A stretch of DNA of 5,927 bases from Gammaproteobacteria bacterium (GCA_003645215.1 QNEM01000136.1:1-5927); one strand, 5' to 3'; numbered from the stretch's first letter, positions 1 to 5,927 are shown. A program made the numbers and translations. The notes: a model not told the origin generated them from the letters alone.

Positions 1-993
1 AATTTCCATTACCATTAAGCGGTAATACAGGTCTTCACGGAACTCGCCTTTTTGAATGAGATCGTTGATGCTTCTGTTGCTTGCGGTAATCACCCTGATA
101 TCGACCTCTATCGGTGTTGTATCACCCATCGGGTAAAAGCTCCCATCCTGGAGAACGCGCAACAATTTTGCCTGCAAAGCTAACGACGCATTATTGATCT
201 CATCCAGGAATAATGTGCCATGACTGGCCTCTTCGAGCAGGCCAGCCTTGTTGCGTTCGGCGCCAGTAAATGCACCTTTTCGATAACCGAACAATTCACT
301 TTCGATAAGATTCTCTGGAATAGCAGCACAATTGATGGCAACAAATTTCATCTCATTTCTACTGCTTTGCTGGTGTATCTGGCGTGCTACCAGTTCCTTT
401 CCGCAACCACTTTCACCGGTTATCAATACACTGCAGTCATGAACAGAGGCCACATCAACAAGCTTGTTTACTTTTTCCATGGCCTGAGACATACCAATGA
501 GATTGCCTTTATCCGATAATTTTCGTCGACATTCTTTGAGTTTCTGATTTTCGTTGCTCAGCAGGTAATGTTGCAACGCCCGTTCGACTGTACATAACAA
601 CTCCACGGTATCGAAGGGTTTGCGCAGATAATCAAATGAGCCACGTTTAAGCGCTTCTAAAGCTGTTTCCACAGTAGCATGCCCGGTTACCATCACCACC
701 TGTATAGTCGAATCCAGTGATGTCGCGTAATTCAATAAATCCAGACCAGTGGCTCCCGGCATTTTAAGATCGGTAACCACAACTGACACCGGCGTTGTTG
801 CCATGTAATCCATGGCAAGATGCGCATTCTCTACACTGACCGTGTCAAACTCCATGGAAGATTCTGACAGTACCTTCACAATCAGCTCACGCATGCTGCG
901 GTCATCCTCCGCTATCAGCACAACGGGTTTATGATGCCCAACATTTGCCAGCCCGACCTCTGATGTTTTCTGGTCAGAATTTTCCTGTTTCAT
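1..993 (-). CDS. NtrC-family sigma-54-dependent response regulator, C-terminus cut by window edge
   Basis: This is an activator that, once phosphorylated, should form an AAA+ ring and remodel sigma-54 RNA polymerase at -24/-12 promoters. The frame is open from the ATG at 993 to base 1, giving 331 residues. The receiver domain covers about residues 23-140: acidic pocket E29/D30/D31, phospho-acceptor Asp75 in VVTDLKMPG, Thr103 in VMVTGHAT and Lys125 in LRKPF. The AAA+ domain starts near 163: Walker A TGESGCGKE (192-200), the sigma-54 contact loop GAFTGA (240-245), Walker B TLFLDE (260-265) and arginine-finger segment FREDLYYRL (318-326). The rest of the AAA+ domain and the expected Fis-type helix-turn-helix lie outside the window. 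The start codon overlaps the kinase stop codon as ATGA, so the pair is translationally coupled. With GAFTGA intact, it should be a true sigma-54 activator. The target is inferred from context: the -24/-12 promoter near 4846. Confidence 0.96.
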   Translation of the reverse strand, partial: MKQENSDQKTSEVGLANVGHHKPVVLIAEDDRSMRELIVKVLSESSMEFDTVSVENAHLAMDYMATTPVSVVVTDLKMPGATGLDLLNYATSLDSTIQVVMVTGHATVETALEALKRGSFDYLRKPFDTVELLCTVERALQHYLLSNENQKLKECRRKLSDKGNLIGMSQAMEKVNKLVDVASVHDCSVLITGESGCGKELVARQIHQQSSRNEMKFVAINCAAIPENLIESELFGYRKGAFTGAERNKAGLLEEASHGTLFLDEINNASLALQAKLLRVLQDGSFYPMGDTTPIEVDIRVITASNRSINDLIQKGEFREDLYYRLMVMEI

Positions 994-2318
994 TTCTTGT
1001 CTCTTTGCTCATCAATTAACGGAAGGCCGATGATGAAACGAGCGCCATCAACATATTCTGCATCATATTTAATAAAGGCACCGCGTTTTGACAGCAAAGC
1101 CTGTGATATTGACAACCCCAATCCACTACCTTCACCCACATCCTTGGTTGTAAAAAAAGGATCAAAAATATTGCGTCGTATTTCTTCGGGTACACCCGGC
1201 CCATTATCTTCTACACTGATATAGACATATTGCTTGCCTTGTTGCCAGCTGCACAGGTTAATGAATGGCGATTCAACACCATCCAGGCATTGTATTGCAT
1301 TGATAATAAGATTGGTCAATACGATTTCAAGTTGACCACAGCCACCTTCTACCATTGGCAGGTCCGGTTGCAATTCCAGATTGATCTCAATGCCATAGCG
1401 TTGCATGCGGCACTTTAAAAAGGTATCCGAAATATTTATCAGCAGTTCATTGATCTCACAGGTTTCAACATCACATTGTTCCTGGCTAGCAAAACTCAAC
1501 AAGTCATTAATGATTTTGGTGCAACGCCGGGTTTCATCTTCAACGATTGTAACGTACTCATGAGATTGGCCCTGTTCAAGCAAATCTTTTTTGAGTAGCT
1601 GGGTATAGCCCAGTATGCTTCCCAGGGGTGTATTCAGTTCATGGGCGATGCCGGAAGCCAACTGCCCCATGGCAACGAGTTTTTCACGACTGGCCAGCGT
1701 TTTCTGTAACTCGTGATTTTCACTTATATCGAGCAAAGTAATAATGGCTTCTAATTCATCTTTGCTCCTGCTAAGAAAAACCAGGTTCAGGGAGAACCAG
1801 CGCGGCCTTGATTTTATATCCAGAGAAATTTCCAGATTGCGTATTGGTTTTTTATATAAAAAACTATCACGCAAGATATTACGATCCACTTCCCTGAACT
1901 GGATCAGGTCAAACAGGTTGATGCCGATCAGTGTTACACCATCTTTGGCAAAGAAGTCATTTGCCAACTGATTAGTCATGTTGATATTCAAATCATTAGA
2001 TACAGTCAGTATTGCACTGGTCAGGCTTTGTATGATTGCATCAATTTTATCGCGCTCTTTGCCTACATTCGTCTGGCAGTTTTCGAGAACTTTGAAAATT
2101 GAATCTAATCTAGCGTTGGTGATGTTGTATTCATCTAGCAAACCACGGACAAATGGTGGTGAAATGGCAGGTGTATCCACTGGCAACAGATGGCCTTCAC
2201 GGATATCAATAATACGTTTACGTAGCCCCGACAGCGACCAGTAATAAAATAGAGATAGCGCAAGCAGTAGTACCAGCACAGCGAAAATCAGATAGAACAA
2301 TTGCAGTGTTGTAACCAT
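990..2318 (-). CDS. Sensor histidine kinase (NtrB/ZraS-like) with one membrane segment and a PAS-like domain
   Basis: This 442-residue kinase should autophosphorylate and pass the phosphate to the response regulator encoded just downstream. A single hydrophobic segment lies at about 5-27, with only a few residues before it, so there is no periplasmic sensor domain. A charged linker follows, then a PAS-like region at about 87-200 (DAIIQSLTSAILTVSND onward). The HisKA H-box is GIAHELNTPLGSILGY with phospho-acceptor His226. The ATPase domain shows the N-box around Asn340 (LTNLIINAI), G1 box DNGPGVP (371-377), F-box FDPFFTTK (385-392) and G2 box GEGSGLGLSIS (395-405). The ATG at 2318 is preceded by a modest CAGGCG ribosome binding site. 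The signal is unknown; it must be read in or at the membrane or in the cytoplasm. A link to the cytochrome/porin genes rests on adjacency and on the sigma-54 promoter there. Confidence 0.96.
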   Translation of the reverse strand: MVTTLQLFYLIFAVLVLLLALSLFYYWSLSGLRKRIIDIREGHLLPVDTPAISPPFVRGLLDEYNITNARLDSIFKVLENCQTNVGKERDKIDAIIQSLTSAILTVSNDLNINMTNQLANDFFAKDGVTLIGINLFDLIQFREVDRNILRDSFLYKKPIRNLEISLDIKSRPRWFSLNLVFLSRSKDELEAIITLLDISENHELQKTLASREKLVAMGQLASGIAHELNTPLGSILGYTQLLKKDLLEQGQSHEYVTIVEDETRRCTKIINDLLSFASQEQCDVETCEINELLINISDTFLKCRMQRYGIEINLELQPDLPMVEGGCGQLEIVLTNLIINAIQCLDGVESPFINLCSWQQGKQYVYISVEDNGPGVPEEIRRNIFDPFFTTKDVGEGSGLGLSISQALLSKRGAFIKYDAEYVDGARFIIGLPLIDEQRDKK

Positions 2319-2346
2319 ATTCGCCTGATTATCTAGAAAAAGTTCT

Positions 2347-2430
2347 TTAATTCGGTAGTGAACACCGGCTCAAACCAAGCAGACAGTGTTCCTTTACATT
2401 AACACAGATGGCTTCGACCTGGCATGTCAT
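2347..2430 (-). CDS. Candidate 27-residue Cys-rich small protein upstream of the kinase
   Basis: An ORF of 27 codons starts MTCQVEAICVNV and ends RCSLPN, with TAA at 2347-2349. A GAAGG ribosome binding site (2438-2442) sits 7 bases before the ATG, better than the one in front of the kinase. Four cysteines (3, 9, 16, 23) are spaced by 5, 6 and 6 residues, which could bind a metal or form disulfides; it has no signal peptide. It ends 28 bases before the kinase start, so it could be the first gene of the kinase/regulator operon or a leader peptide. The frame stays open upstream to a TAG near 2500, but no better start is seen there. I do not recognise the family, and an ORF this short can arise by chance. 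The support is the ribosome binding site, the position and the non-random Cys spacing. Confidence 0.35.
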   Translation of the reverse strand: MTCQVEAICVNVKEHCLLGLSRCSLPN

Positions 2431-2530
2431 AAACGGACCTTCGCGGCATACAGCTTTTGATCTTTTCCAACGTACGAGAAGGCTCAACAACAGCTATTCA
2501 AATCCTGATGACTATCGTTAGATCAAGAAC

Positions 2531-2578
2531 AAAAACAAAAACAAAAAAACGTGGCACTGTCCAGGACAATGCCACGTT
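2531..2578 (-). terminator. Rho-independent terminator of the cytochrome/porin operon
   Basis: Bases 2548-2578 form an almost perfect 31-base inverted repeat with outer arms AACGTGGCA and TGCCACGTT. It is followed on the minus strand by a T-rich run with three TTTTT blocks (2531-2547). The only mismatch in the arms is A/C when read on the plus strand but becomes a G-U wobble in minus-strand RNA. Together with the T-tract on that side only, this shows it serves the porin transcript. It begins about 58 bases after the porin stop codon. Confidence 0.92.
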
Positions 2579-2635
2579 CTATGAGTAACGTTTGTTTTAA
2601 ATAGTACTCAGTTATGAAGAACTAAACCTCGTTAC

Positions 2636-3826
2636 TTAAAAGATCAGTTGTATCGAGGTGGTAAACTGTGCGTAGTCCTGCAGGCTTGCATCAGTGGTGC
2701 TTTCTTCATCGAAGGTGATATTTGCAAATTCGGCAGTGAGCCGTAATCTTTGCCCGTCAATATAATAATTAGCACCACCACCAGCCCAGGCACGATCGAG
2801 ATTAGTCGACGTTATTGCGTAATCTGAGTCCTCAAAGCGGAAGTACACCTGCAGACGACCAATACCCACCTTGCCGGGTAACATGTATGCTCCCTTGGCG
2901 TACACGGCCTCCAGTTGTGAATTCACAGGTAAGGTCGGATCAGGGTCCTTGTTGATGGCATTTTCCGTATCGTAATCAAAATAGGCCGCTGACAGTGTAT
3001 AGGTGCCTGTCGATGTGGGCATCTCCCAGAACACATCTGCAGTGACTGCCGTATAGTCCACTATATCGGTTTTATTAGTAAAGTCTGCATAAGCGACGTT
3101 TGGCTGATAATCATAGGCAAGGCCTATTGTAAATACATCACTCGTGCCCAGGTAGCTACCACGATAACCATAGTCATATTCTGGATCAAGTGGGCTCCAG
3201 TGAACACGAGCGGTATAACGCGGTGAATTCTTAGGTACATTATTACCTTCACCTTCGCGGCCATCGGATATCATGAAACGATACTGGAAGGCCGCATCCG
3301 CCAGGTTACCCCACATGGCGTAACCTGTATCACGAGTACCACCAAACGGCGTATAGGCAATCGATTCTGCACGGTCAATAGTCAGGGGTTCGAAACAGGC
3401 TTCCAGGTTCTCACGGGAAAAGGTATTTTTGAAGCGGCCTGCCATGAAACGTAAACCATCACTGTAATCCAGTGTGAGATAGGCATCACGAAAGAATACC
3501 GCGCGGTCATCTACGCCATTACGACTATCGCCACCAGCCTCTAACTGGGCATAATAACCGATCAAGTCATTATACTGCCCGGAAAAAGTCACACGATTGC
3601 GGCGCAGAAATGTATCAAAAGAACTACCCGAATTAGTGGGGGAACTGTAACCACGAGCCTGTGTCCATATCTGCACAGCATAGCTAATGTCCATAGTACC
3701 TTCTTCACCAAATTGCAGTGAGACGCCAGCAGAAGCAATAGATGGCGTCAGTGCCATCAGAACACCACCTAGTAGCAAGCGTTTGCACTGCACCTTCTTC
3801 ATATTAGCTGAATATTTGCTTTTCAT
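2636..3826 (-). CDS. extI: Outer-membrane porin, ExtI-like (OprP-type beta-barrel)
   Basis: A 396-residue outer-membrane beta-barrel channel. Residues 1-33 form a signal peptide (basic start, hydrophobic LLLGGVLMALT, cleavage after SIASA). The mature part is rich in alternating aromatic and polar strands and ends in Phe396 (QLIF), the usual barrel-assembly signal. Internal features recall OprP-type porins and, from memory, ExtI: FLRRNRVTFSGQ, FRDAYLTLDY, MAGRFKNTFSREN, a GTRDTGY segment, and SPRYTARVHWSPLDPEYDYG leading into YRGSYLGTSDVFTIG. ExtI of Geobacter sulfurreducens was linked to selenite and tellurite reduction, so a passage for oxyanions or support of an outer-membrane electron route is the family-based guess. 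The ATG at 3826 has a GGGGGGA ribosome binding site 7 bases upstream, lying within the last codons of the triheme gene. This favours it over the internal Met9, which has none. The gene starts 3 bases after the triheme stop codon, so the two form an operon. A generic OprP porin is the alternative; the barrel itself is certain. Confidence 0.82.
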   Translation of the reverse strand: MKSKYSANMKKVQCKRLLLGGVLMALTPSIASAGVSLQFGEEGTMDISYAVQIWTQARGYSSPTNSGSSFDTFLRRNRVTFSGQYNDLIGYYAQLEAGGDSRNGVDDRAVFFRDAYLTLDYSDGLRFMAGRFKNTFSRENLEACFEPLTIDRAESIAYTPFGGTRDTGYAMWGNLADAAFQYRFMISDGREGEGNNVPKNSPRYTARVHWSPLDPEYDYGYRGSYLGTSDVFTIGLAYDYQPNVAYADFTNKTDIVDYTAVTADVFWEMPTSTGTYTLSAAYFDYDTENAINKDPDPTLPVNSQLEAVYAKGAYMLPGKVGIGRLQVYFRFEDSDYAITSTNLDRAWAGGGANYYIDGQRLRLTAEFANITFDEESTTDASLQDYAQFTTSIQLIF

Positions 3827-3829
3827 TTA

Positions 3830-4336
3830 TTATTCCCCCCGCAGAGATATATAGGGCTTGCTCAACGTTTCTAGGTCATCACTTTTATGACAGGTTGAAC
3901 AGGCTTGTTGAATTTTGTCACGTGGATCGCTAATCATTTTGTTATGCGCCATTGATTCTCTCATCAAACGTGGATTCCCCTTATGACAACCGGCGCATGA
4001 TTTATTGACCTTGGCATGATCGCTATGCCAGGGAGCTTTCTCGCTATCCATATTAGCCGCAGCAGCACGCTTGCCATTGTGGCACTTATAACAGCTGGAA
4101 GAACCAACACCACAGGCATTGGCCAGAGGTATGATTGAAGAAGAAATGCCATCATATGCCATCGACAAGGCTTCACTGCCCCAGCCATCATGCGTTGCAG
4201 TCTGTAACGAAGAGTCATCATTACGATCATGGCTGATAATAAATAGTGTTGTGCCAGAGATCACCAATGTGATAGCCAGCAGTGCGCGACCAGCATGCCG
4301 GATCAAACCTCGTAAAAATATAATAAATCTAGACAT
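3830..4336 (-). CDS. Membrane-anchored triheme c-type cytochrome
   Basis: A 168-residue electron carrier with three CxxCH heme sites: CYKCH (82-86), CAGCH (114-118) and CSTCH (146-150). A hydrophobic segment at about 17-36 (RALLAITLVISGTTLFIIS), preceded by arginines, is either an uncleaved inner-membrane anchor or a signal peptide; I see no lipobox. The heme part should face the periplasm. Spare histidines at 104, 107 and 131 (WHSDH and MAHNKM) could be distal ligands, one per heme. Cys75 is not part of a heme site. The ATG at 4336 has GGGAG at 4346-4350, 9 bases upstream. The stop codon is 3 bases before the porin start, so the two proteins are probably made together. The likely job is passing electrons from the inner membrane towards the larger cytochrome or the porin complex. 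It may correspond to one of the small Ext cytochromes, but I cannot say which. Confidence 0.9.
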   Translation of the reverse strand: MSRFIIFLRGLIRHAGRALLAITLVISGTTLFIISHDRNDDSSLQTATHDGWGSEALSMAYDGISSSIIPLANACGVGSSSCYKCHNGKRAAAANMDSEKAPWHSDHAKVNKSCAGCHKGNPRLMRESMAHNKMISDPRDKIQQACSTCHKSDDLETLSKPYISLRGE

Positions 4337-4419
4337 ATATTATTTCTCCCATTTCATTTTTGTTTATAGCCTGCCCGTTACAAGCTGCGGCAGAATATTG
4401 AAACTGATCAATCATAAAA

Positions 4420-4494
4420 CTATTCACTAAACTCCAGTTCATACAATGTTTTAGTCGGCATGGCTTGCATTTCACCGTGGTTTGCATTGCACAT
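4420..4494 (-). CDS. Candidate 24-residue small protein with an ideal ribosome binding site
   Basis: A 24-codon ORF begins MCNANHGEMQAM and ends TLYELEFSE, with TAG at 4420-4422. Its ribosome binding site is a full AAGGAG (4503-4508), 8 bases before the ATG and formed by the last two codons (Lys, Glu) of the 100-residue gene upstream, so translation is probably coupled. It is the best ribosome binding site in the window. The peptide is hydrophilic, with one Cys at position 2, one His at position 6 and an acidic C-terminus; it has no signal peptide or membrane segment. It sits inside the cytochrome/porin operon, 83 bases before the triheme start. I do not recognise the family. It could be a structural peptide, a modified-peptide precursor or a leader peptide controlling the genes behind it. 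Confidence 0.45.
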   Translation of the reverse strand: MCNANHGEMQAMPTKTLYELEFSE

Positions 4495-4499
4495 AATAA

Positions 4500-4802
4500 T
4501 TACTCCTTATCTTTTGCCTGCGAGAAACGTTTTATCCATGCCGCCTGAATTTCTGCTTCACTCAACCCACCACTGCACATACATACCGGACCGTTACGAT
4601 ATTTAAGCCGGGATCGCCTGGGCTTTTTAATCTTTTCCTGAACCACCGCACTCTCCTCTGCATGCTCTACCGTGTCTACAGATGATGCCGTGGCGTCCTT
4701 ATCAGATTGTTCCGCAAGGCAAGGTGTGCAGGGCAAAACCAGTAGCAGTACCAGGCGCATCATCTGCCGCGTCAATTGTTTAGAGGCATTTGCCCAGATC
4801 AT
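4500..4802 (-). CDS. Small exported protein with C-terminal CMC motif, possibly ExtJ-like
   Basis: This 100-residue protein is not assigned by recognisable domain. Its N-terminus is signal-peptide-like: basic residues, then MMRLVLLLVLPCTPCLA (14-30) with likely cleavage after Ala30. VLPC is not a proper lipobox because of the proline, so I do not call it a lipoprotein. An acidic low-complexity linker (31-56) and a basic patch KKPRRSRLK (59-67) follow. The conserved-looking core is RNGPVCMCSGGLSEAEIQAAW, around Cys74 and Cys76. The closely spaced CxC could bind a metal or take part in thiol chemistry. The ATG at 4802 is chosen because the sigma-54 promoter upstream predicts a transcript start near 4828, giving a 26-base leader; Met14 or Met15 are alternative starts. 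As first gene behind that promoter, and grouped with cytochromes and an ExtI-like porin, it may match the small Ext protein ExtJ, but I am not sure. Confidence 0.8.
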   Translation of the reverse strand: MIWANASKQLTRQMMRLVLLLVLPCTPCLAEQSDKDATASSVDTVEHAEESAVVQEKIKKPRRSRLKYRNGPVCMCSGGLSEAEIQAAWIKRFSQAKDKE

Positions 4803-4837
4803 GCGATGCTCACAATAGCCGATTATTAATAAAAACT

Positions 4838-4854
4838 AAGCAGGATATGTGCCA
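4838..4854 (-). promoter_or_regulatory. Sigma-54 (-24/-12) promoter of the CMC protein/cytochrome/porin operon
   Basis: The minus strand reads TGGCAC-ATATC-CTGC-TT. This matches the consensus TGGCAC-N5-TTGC at 9 of 10 fixed positions, including the invariant GG (4853-4852) and GC (4841-4840) with exactly 10 bases between them. Transcription would start near 4828, 26 bases before the ATG at 4802. A sigma-54 activator gene lies in the same window. A chance GG-N10-GC would be common, but a full TGGCAC with the right spacing in a short intergenic gap, on the right strand, is not. Confidence 0.75.
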
Positions 4855-4910
4855 TGTTATTACCATCTTAAAAAACAACAACATACGGTAATTTTGATGA
4901 TTTTGACTGA

Positions 4911-4933
4911 TTGCATTCTATGACCCGATGCAA
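4911..4933. promoter_or_regulatory. Inverted repeat, candidate upstream activator site
   Basis: TTGCAT (4911-4916) and ATGCAA (4928-4933) form a perfect 6-base inverted repeat with an 11-base spacer. A further TTGCAA lies at 4947-4952 over the end of the upstream gene. The centre is about 94 bases upstream of the predicted sigma-54 start site, a usual distance for an NtrC-type enhancer site. The arms resemble half-sites of NtrC-like proteins only loosely. The T-run on the minus strand is too far away to make this a terminator of the multiheme gene. Confidence 0.35.
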
Positions 4934-4941
4934 AACCAGTG

Positions 4942-5927
4942 CTAATTTGCAATATTCCACCGCGGTACCGGCTCCTGTAACTGCAACAAACGATAATGTG
5001 TGGCTTGCGCTTCCTTTATTGCCTTACGCAAGGTGGCCAGGGTCGTAGCAGACAAGGTATCGGCATATTTCAGGCTTTGCTGGAATGTCCGTTCGTAATG
5101 CTCTCTGGGTATCACCTCCACCTCCAGTTCGACATCCCAGTTAACATCAGACTCATGCAGGGTCAGCGGTATCTGCAGGTTCCGGGTTTCACCAGCGGGA
5201 ATACGGGTATCAAATTGTTCATCAGTAAGTGCTACATTCACCTGCCAACCGATAACATAGCGGTGAAACACCTGCTTTTTACCTGAATCTCTGTTACGCA
5301 AATTAAATACCAGTTCCACCTTGGGCACCATGTAGGTAGGGAAATGGTGACCGGCGCCAAGGTTATGCAAAACTACTTCAACATTTACAACATTCTCCCC
5401 TGTTCGTTTTAACTGCATTTGAATGTCCAGAGCCTGCCGTGTCATATCAGCATCATGAATACCACGCCACAGATGCTGCCGATCCGGCATATGGCAGCTC
5501 TGACAGTGTATACCCTGTTTAGCCTGCGGTGATTGCTGCCACTGATTCCAGGTATCCTCCTGTAATTTACCGTTGACCCTTGGCGGGTTTTCTTTTTCAT
5601 TGTGCTGATGACAGGTAGCGCAGAAACGGCTGTCCTGAAATGCCTGGCTGGCAGTAAAACCGCCATGAGGCCAGTTGTCTGATTGGCCGTCGGGGATGGT
5701 TTGTTTAGGCGGTGGGCCGAAAACTTGATGGCGGCGCACATGACAGGCGGCACATGACAGTCCAGCATCTGCCAGATTCGGCGGTATCCAGTCGGGTATT
5801 GCCTTGTCGGGCGCATTCGGCCAGTTATGTTTCAGAGCCACCAGCGCCTTTTGTTCTGCCAGCGGCGCATGGCAACGTAGACACTTATTACCTGCCTCCT
5901 GTGACATCAACTGTAACTGCCACTGGA
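4942..5927 (-). CDS. Multiheme c-type cytochrome, ExtKL-like, 5' end outside the window
   Basis: A periplasmic or outer-membrane electron-transfer protein. The frame is open to the right edge (reading QWQLQ before TTG-ATG at 5910-5905), and the first visible heme site follows almost at once, so the true start and export signal lie beyond the window. Four CxxCH sites are visible: CLRCH (5883-5869), CAACH (5754-5740), CATCH (5622-5608) and CQSCH (5505-5491). After them comes a heme-free C-terminal region of about 180 residues with NLGAGHHFPTYMVPK, a motif seen near the end of several cytochrome c554-like multiheme proteins, and a beta-rich stretch ending in charged helices. CQSCHMPDR and the GAGHHFPT segment recall the ExtKL cytochromes of the selenite/tellurite cluster; this is from memory. 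It ends with TAG at 4942-4944, 139 bases before the next gene, which has its own sigma-54 promoter. It may therefore be read from another promoter as well. Confidence 0.88.
   Translation of the reverse strand, partial: QWQLQLMSQEAGNKCLRCHAPLAEQKALVALKHNWPNAPDKAIPDWIPPNLADAGLSCAACHVRRHQVFGPPPKQTIPDGQSDNWPHGGFTASQAFQDSRFCATCHQHNEKENPPRVNGKLQEDTWNQWQQSPQAKQGIHCQSCHMPDRQHLWRGIHDADMTRQALDIQMQLKRTGENVVNVEVVLHNLGAGHHFPTYMVPKVELVFNLRNRDSGKKQVFHRYVIGWQVNVALTDEQFDTRIPAGETRNLQIPLTLHESDVNWDVELEVEVIPREHYERTFQQSLKYADTLSATTLATLRKAIKEAQATHYRLLQLQEPVPRWNIAN

Larger units (their letters stand above)
2319..2635. other. Intergenic region between porin and kinase genes
   Basis: This 317-base stretch holds the porin terminator (2531-2578) and the candidate 27-codon ORF (2347-2430). 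Between them (about 2431-2530) must lie the promoter of the kinase/regulator genes, because the terminator should stop transcripts coming from the porin. I found no convincing -35/-10 pair and only a poor -24/-12 look-alike at 2378-2393. I see no IS end, tRNA or riboswitch-like structure. Confidence 0.6.

Noticed and set aside
220..519. Plus-strand open frame of 99 codons
   Set aside because: It lies antisense to the AAA+ domain of the response regulator, whose minus-strand frame carries all the expected motifs.
2378..2393. Second possible -24/-12 element (minus strand AGGAAC-N5-CTGC) ahead of the kinase
   Set aside because: It has the GG-N10-GC spacing but two mismatches in the -24 block and one in the -12 block, as expected by chance in 300 bases. 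It also falls inside the candidate 27-codon ORF.
2582..2636. Short inverted repeats (TGAGTA/TACTCA and AGTAACG/CGTTACT) after the porin stop
   Set aside because: The arms are 6-7 bases with long loops and no T-tract, and the strong terminator directly downstream explains the region.
2636..3826. Porin as an MtrB-type electron-conduit barrel
   Set aside because: It has 396 residues, OprP-like internal features and no CxxC near the mature N-terminus, which does not fit the larger MtrB family.
4329..4415. 28-codon minus-strand frame (MIDQFQYSAA onward) overlapping the triheme start
   Set aside because: It has no ribosome binding site and unremarkable composition, and it fills a leader already explained by the triheme gene's own GGGAG site.
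4119..4430. Plus-strand open frame of 103 codons
   Set aside because: It covers the start of the triheme cytochrome on the opposite strand, has no recognisable domain and crosses that gene's ribosome binding site. It is a shadow.
4859..4892. ATTACC/GGTAAT inverted repeat with a 22-base loop, as a terminator of the large cytochrome gene
   Set aside because: The stem is short, the T-rich run lies within the loop rather than after the stem, and the repeat borders the sigma-54 promoter. No clear terminator is seen for that gene.
5442..5816. Minus-strand 124-codon frame inside the large cytochrome gene
   Set aside because: It is an alternative frame of the multiheme gene; the CxxCH series is in the other frame.

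Overview
The window reads as one stretch of a Gram-negative chromosome, most likely a proteobacterium. The evidence is a beta-barrel outer-membrane porin, periplasmic c-type cytochromes and an NtrC-type sigma-54 activator. Base composition is moderate and even across the genes, and I see no transposase, integrase, tRNA, rRNA or CRISPR array. Every gene I can support lies on the minus strand, so the transcribed order runs from the right edge to the left edge.

In transcription order the window holds: (1) the 3' part of a multiheme c-type cytochrome (4942-5927, 5' end outside the window, four CxxCH sites visible); (2) a 139-base gap with a near-consensus -24/-12 (sigma-54) promoter and an upstream inverted repeat; (3) a 100-residue exported protein with a C-terminal CMC motif; (4) a 24-codon ORF with an ideal ribosome binding site; (5) a membrane-anchored triheme cytochrome; (6) an outer-membrane porin of about 396 residues; (7) a strong intrinsic terminator; (8) a 27-codon Cys-rich ORF with a good ribosome binding site; (9) an NtrB/ZraS-like sensor histidine kinase; and (10) an NtrC-family response regulator, translationally coupled to the kinase by an ATGA overlap and cut by the left edge.

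The porin and the large cytochrome recall, from memory of the families, products of the Geobacter ext cluster (extHIJKLMNOPQS). The ExtI porin of that cluster has been linked to selenite and tellurite reduction. My reading is a compact electron-transfer module: an inner-membrane or periplasmic triheme carrier, a larger multiheme cytochrome, an outer-membrane channel and small accessory proteins. A sigma-54 promoter drives the CMC protein, triheme cytochrome and porin block, and the adjacent kinase/activator pair is the obvious candidate to control it. The substrate is not shown by the sequence; chalcogen oxyanions are an inference from the porin family only. The least described parts are the two very small ORFs and the CMC protein.
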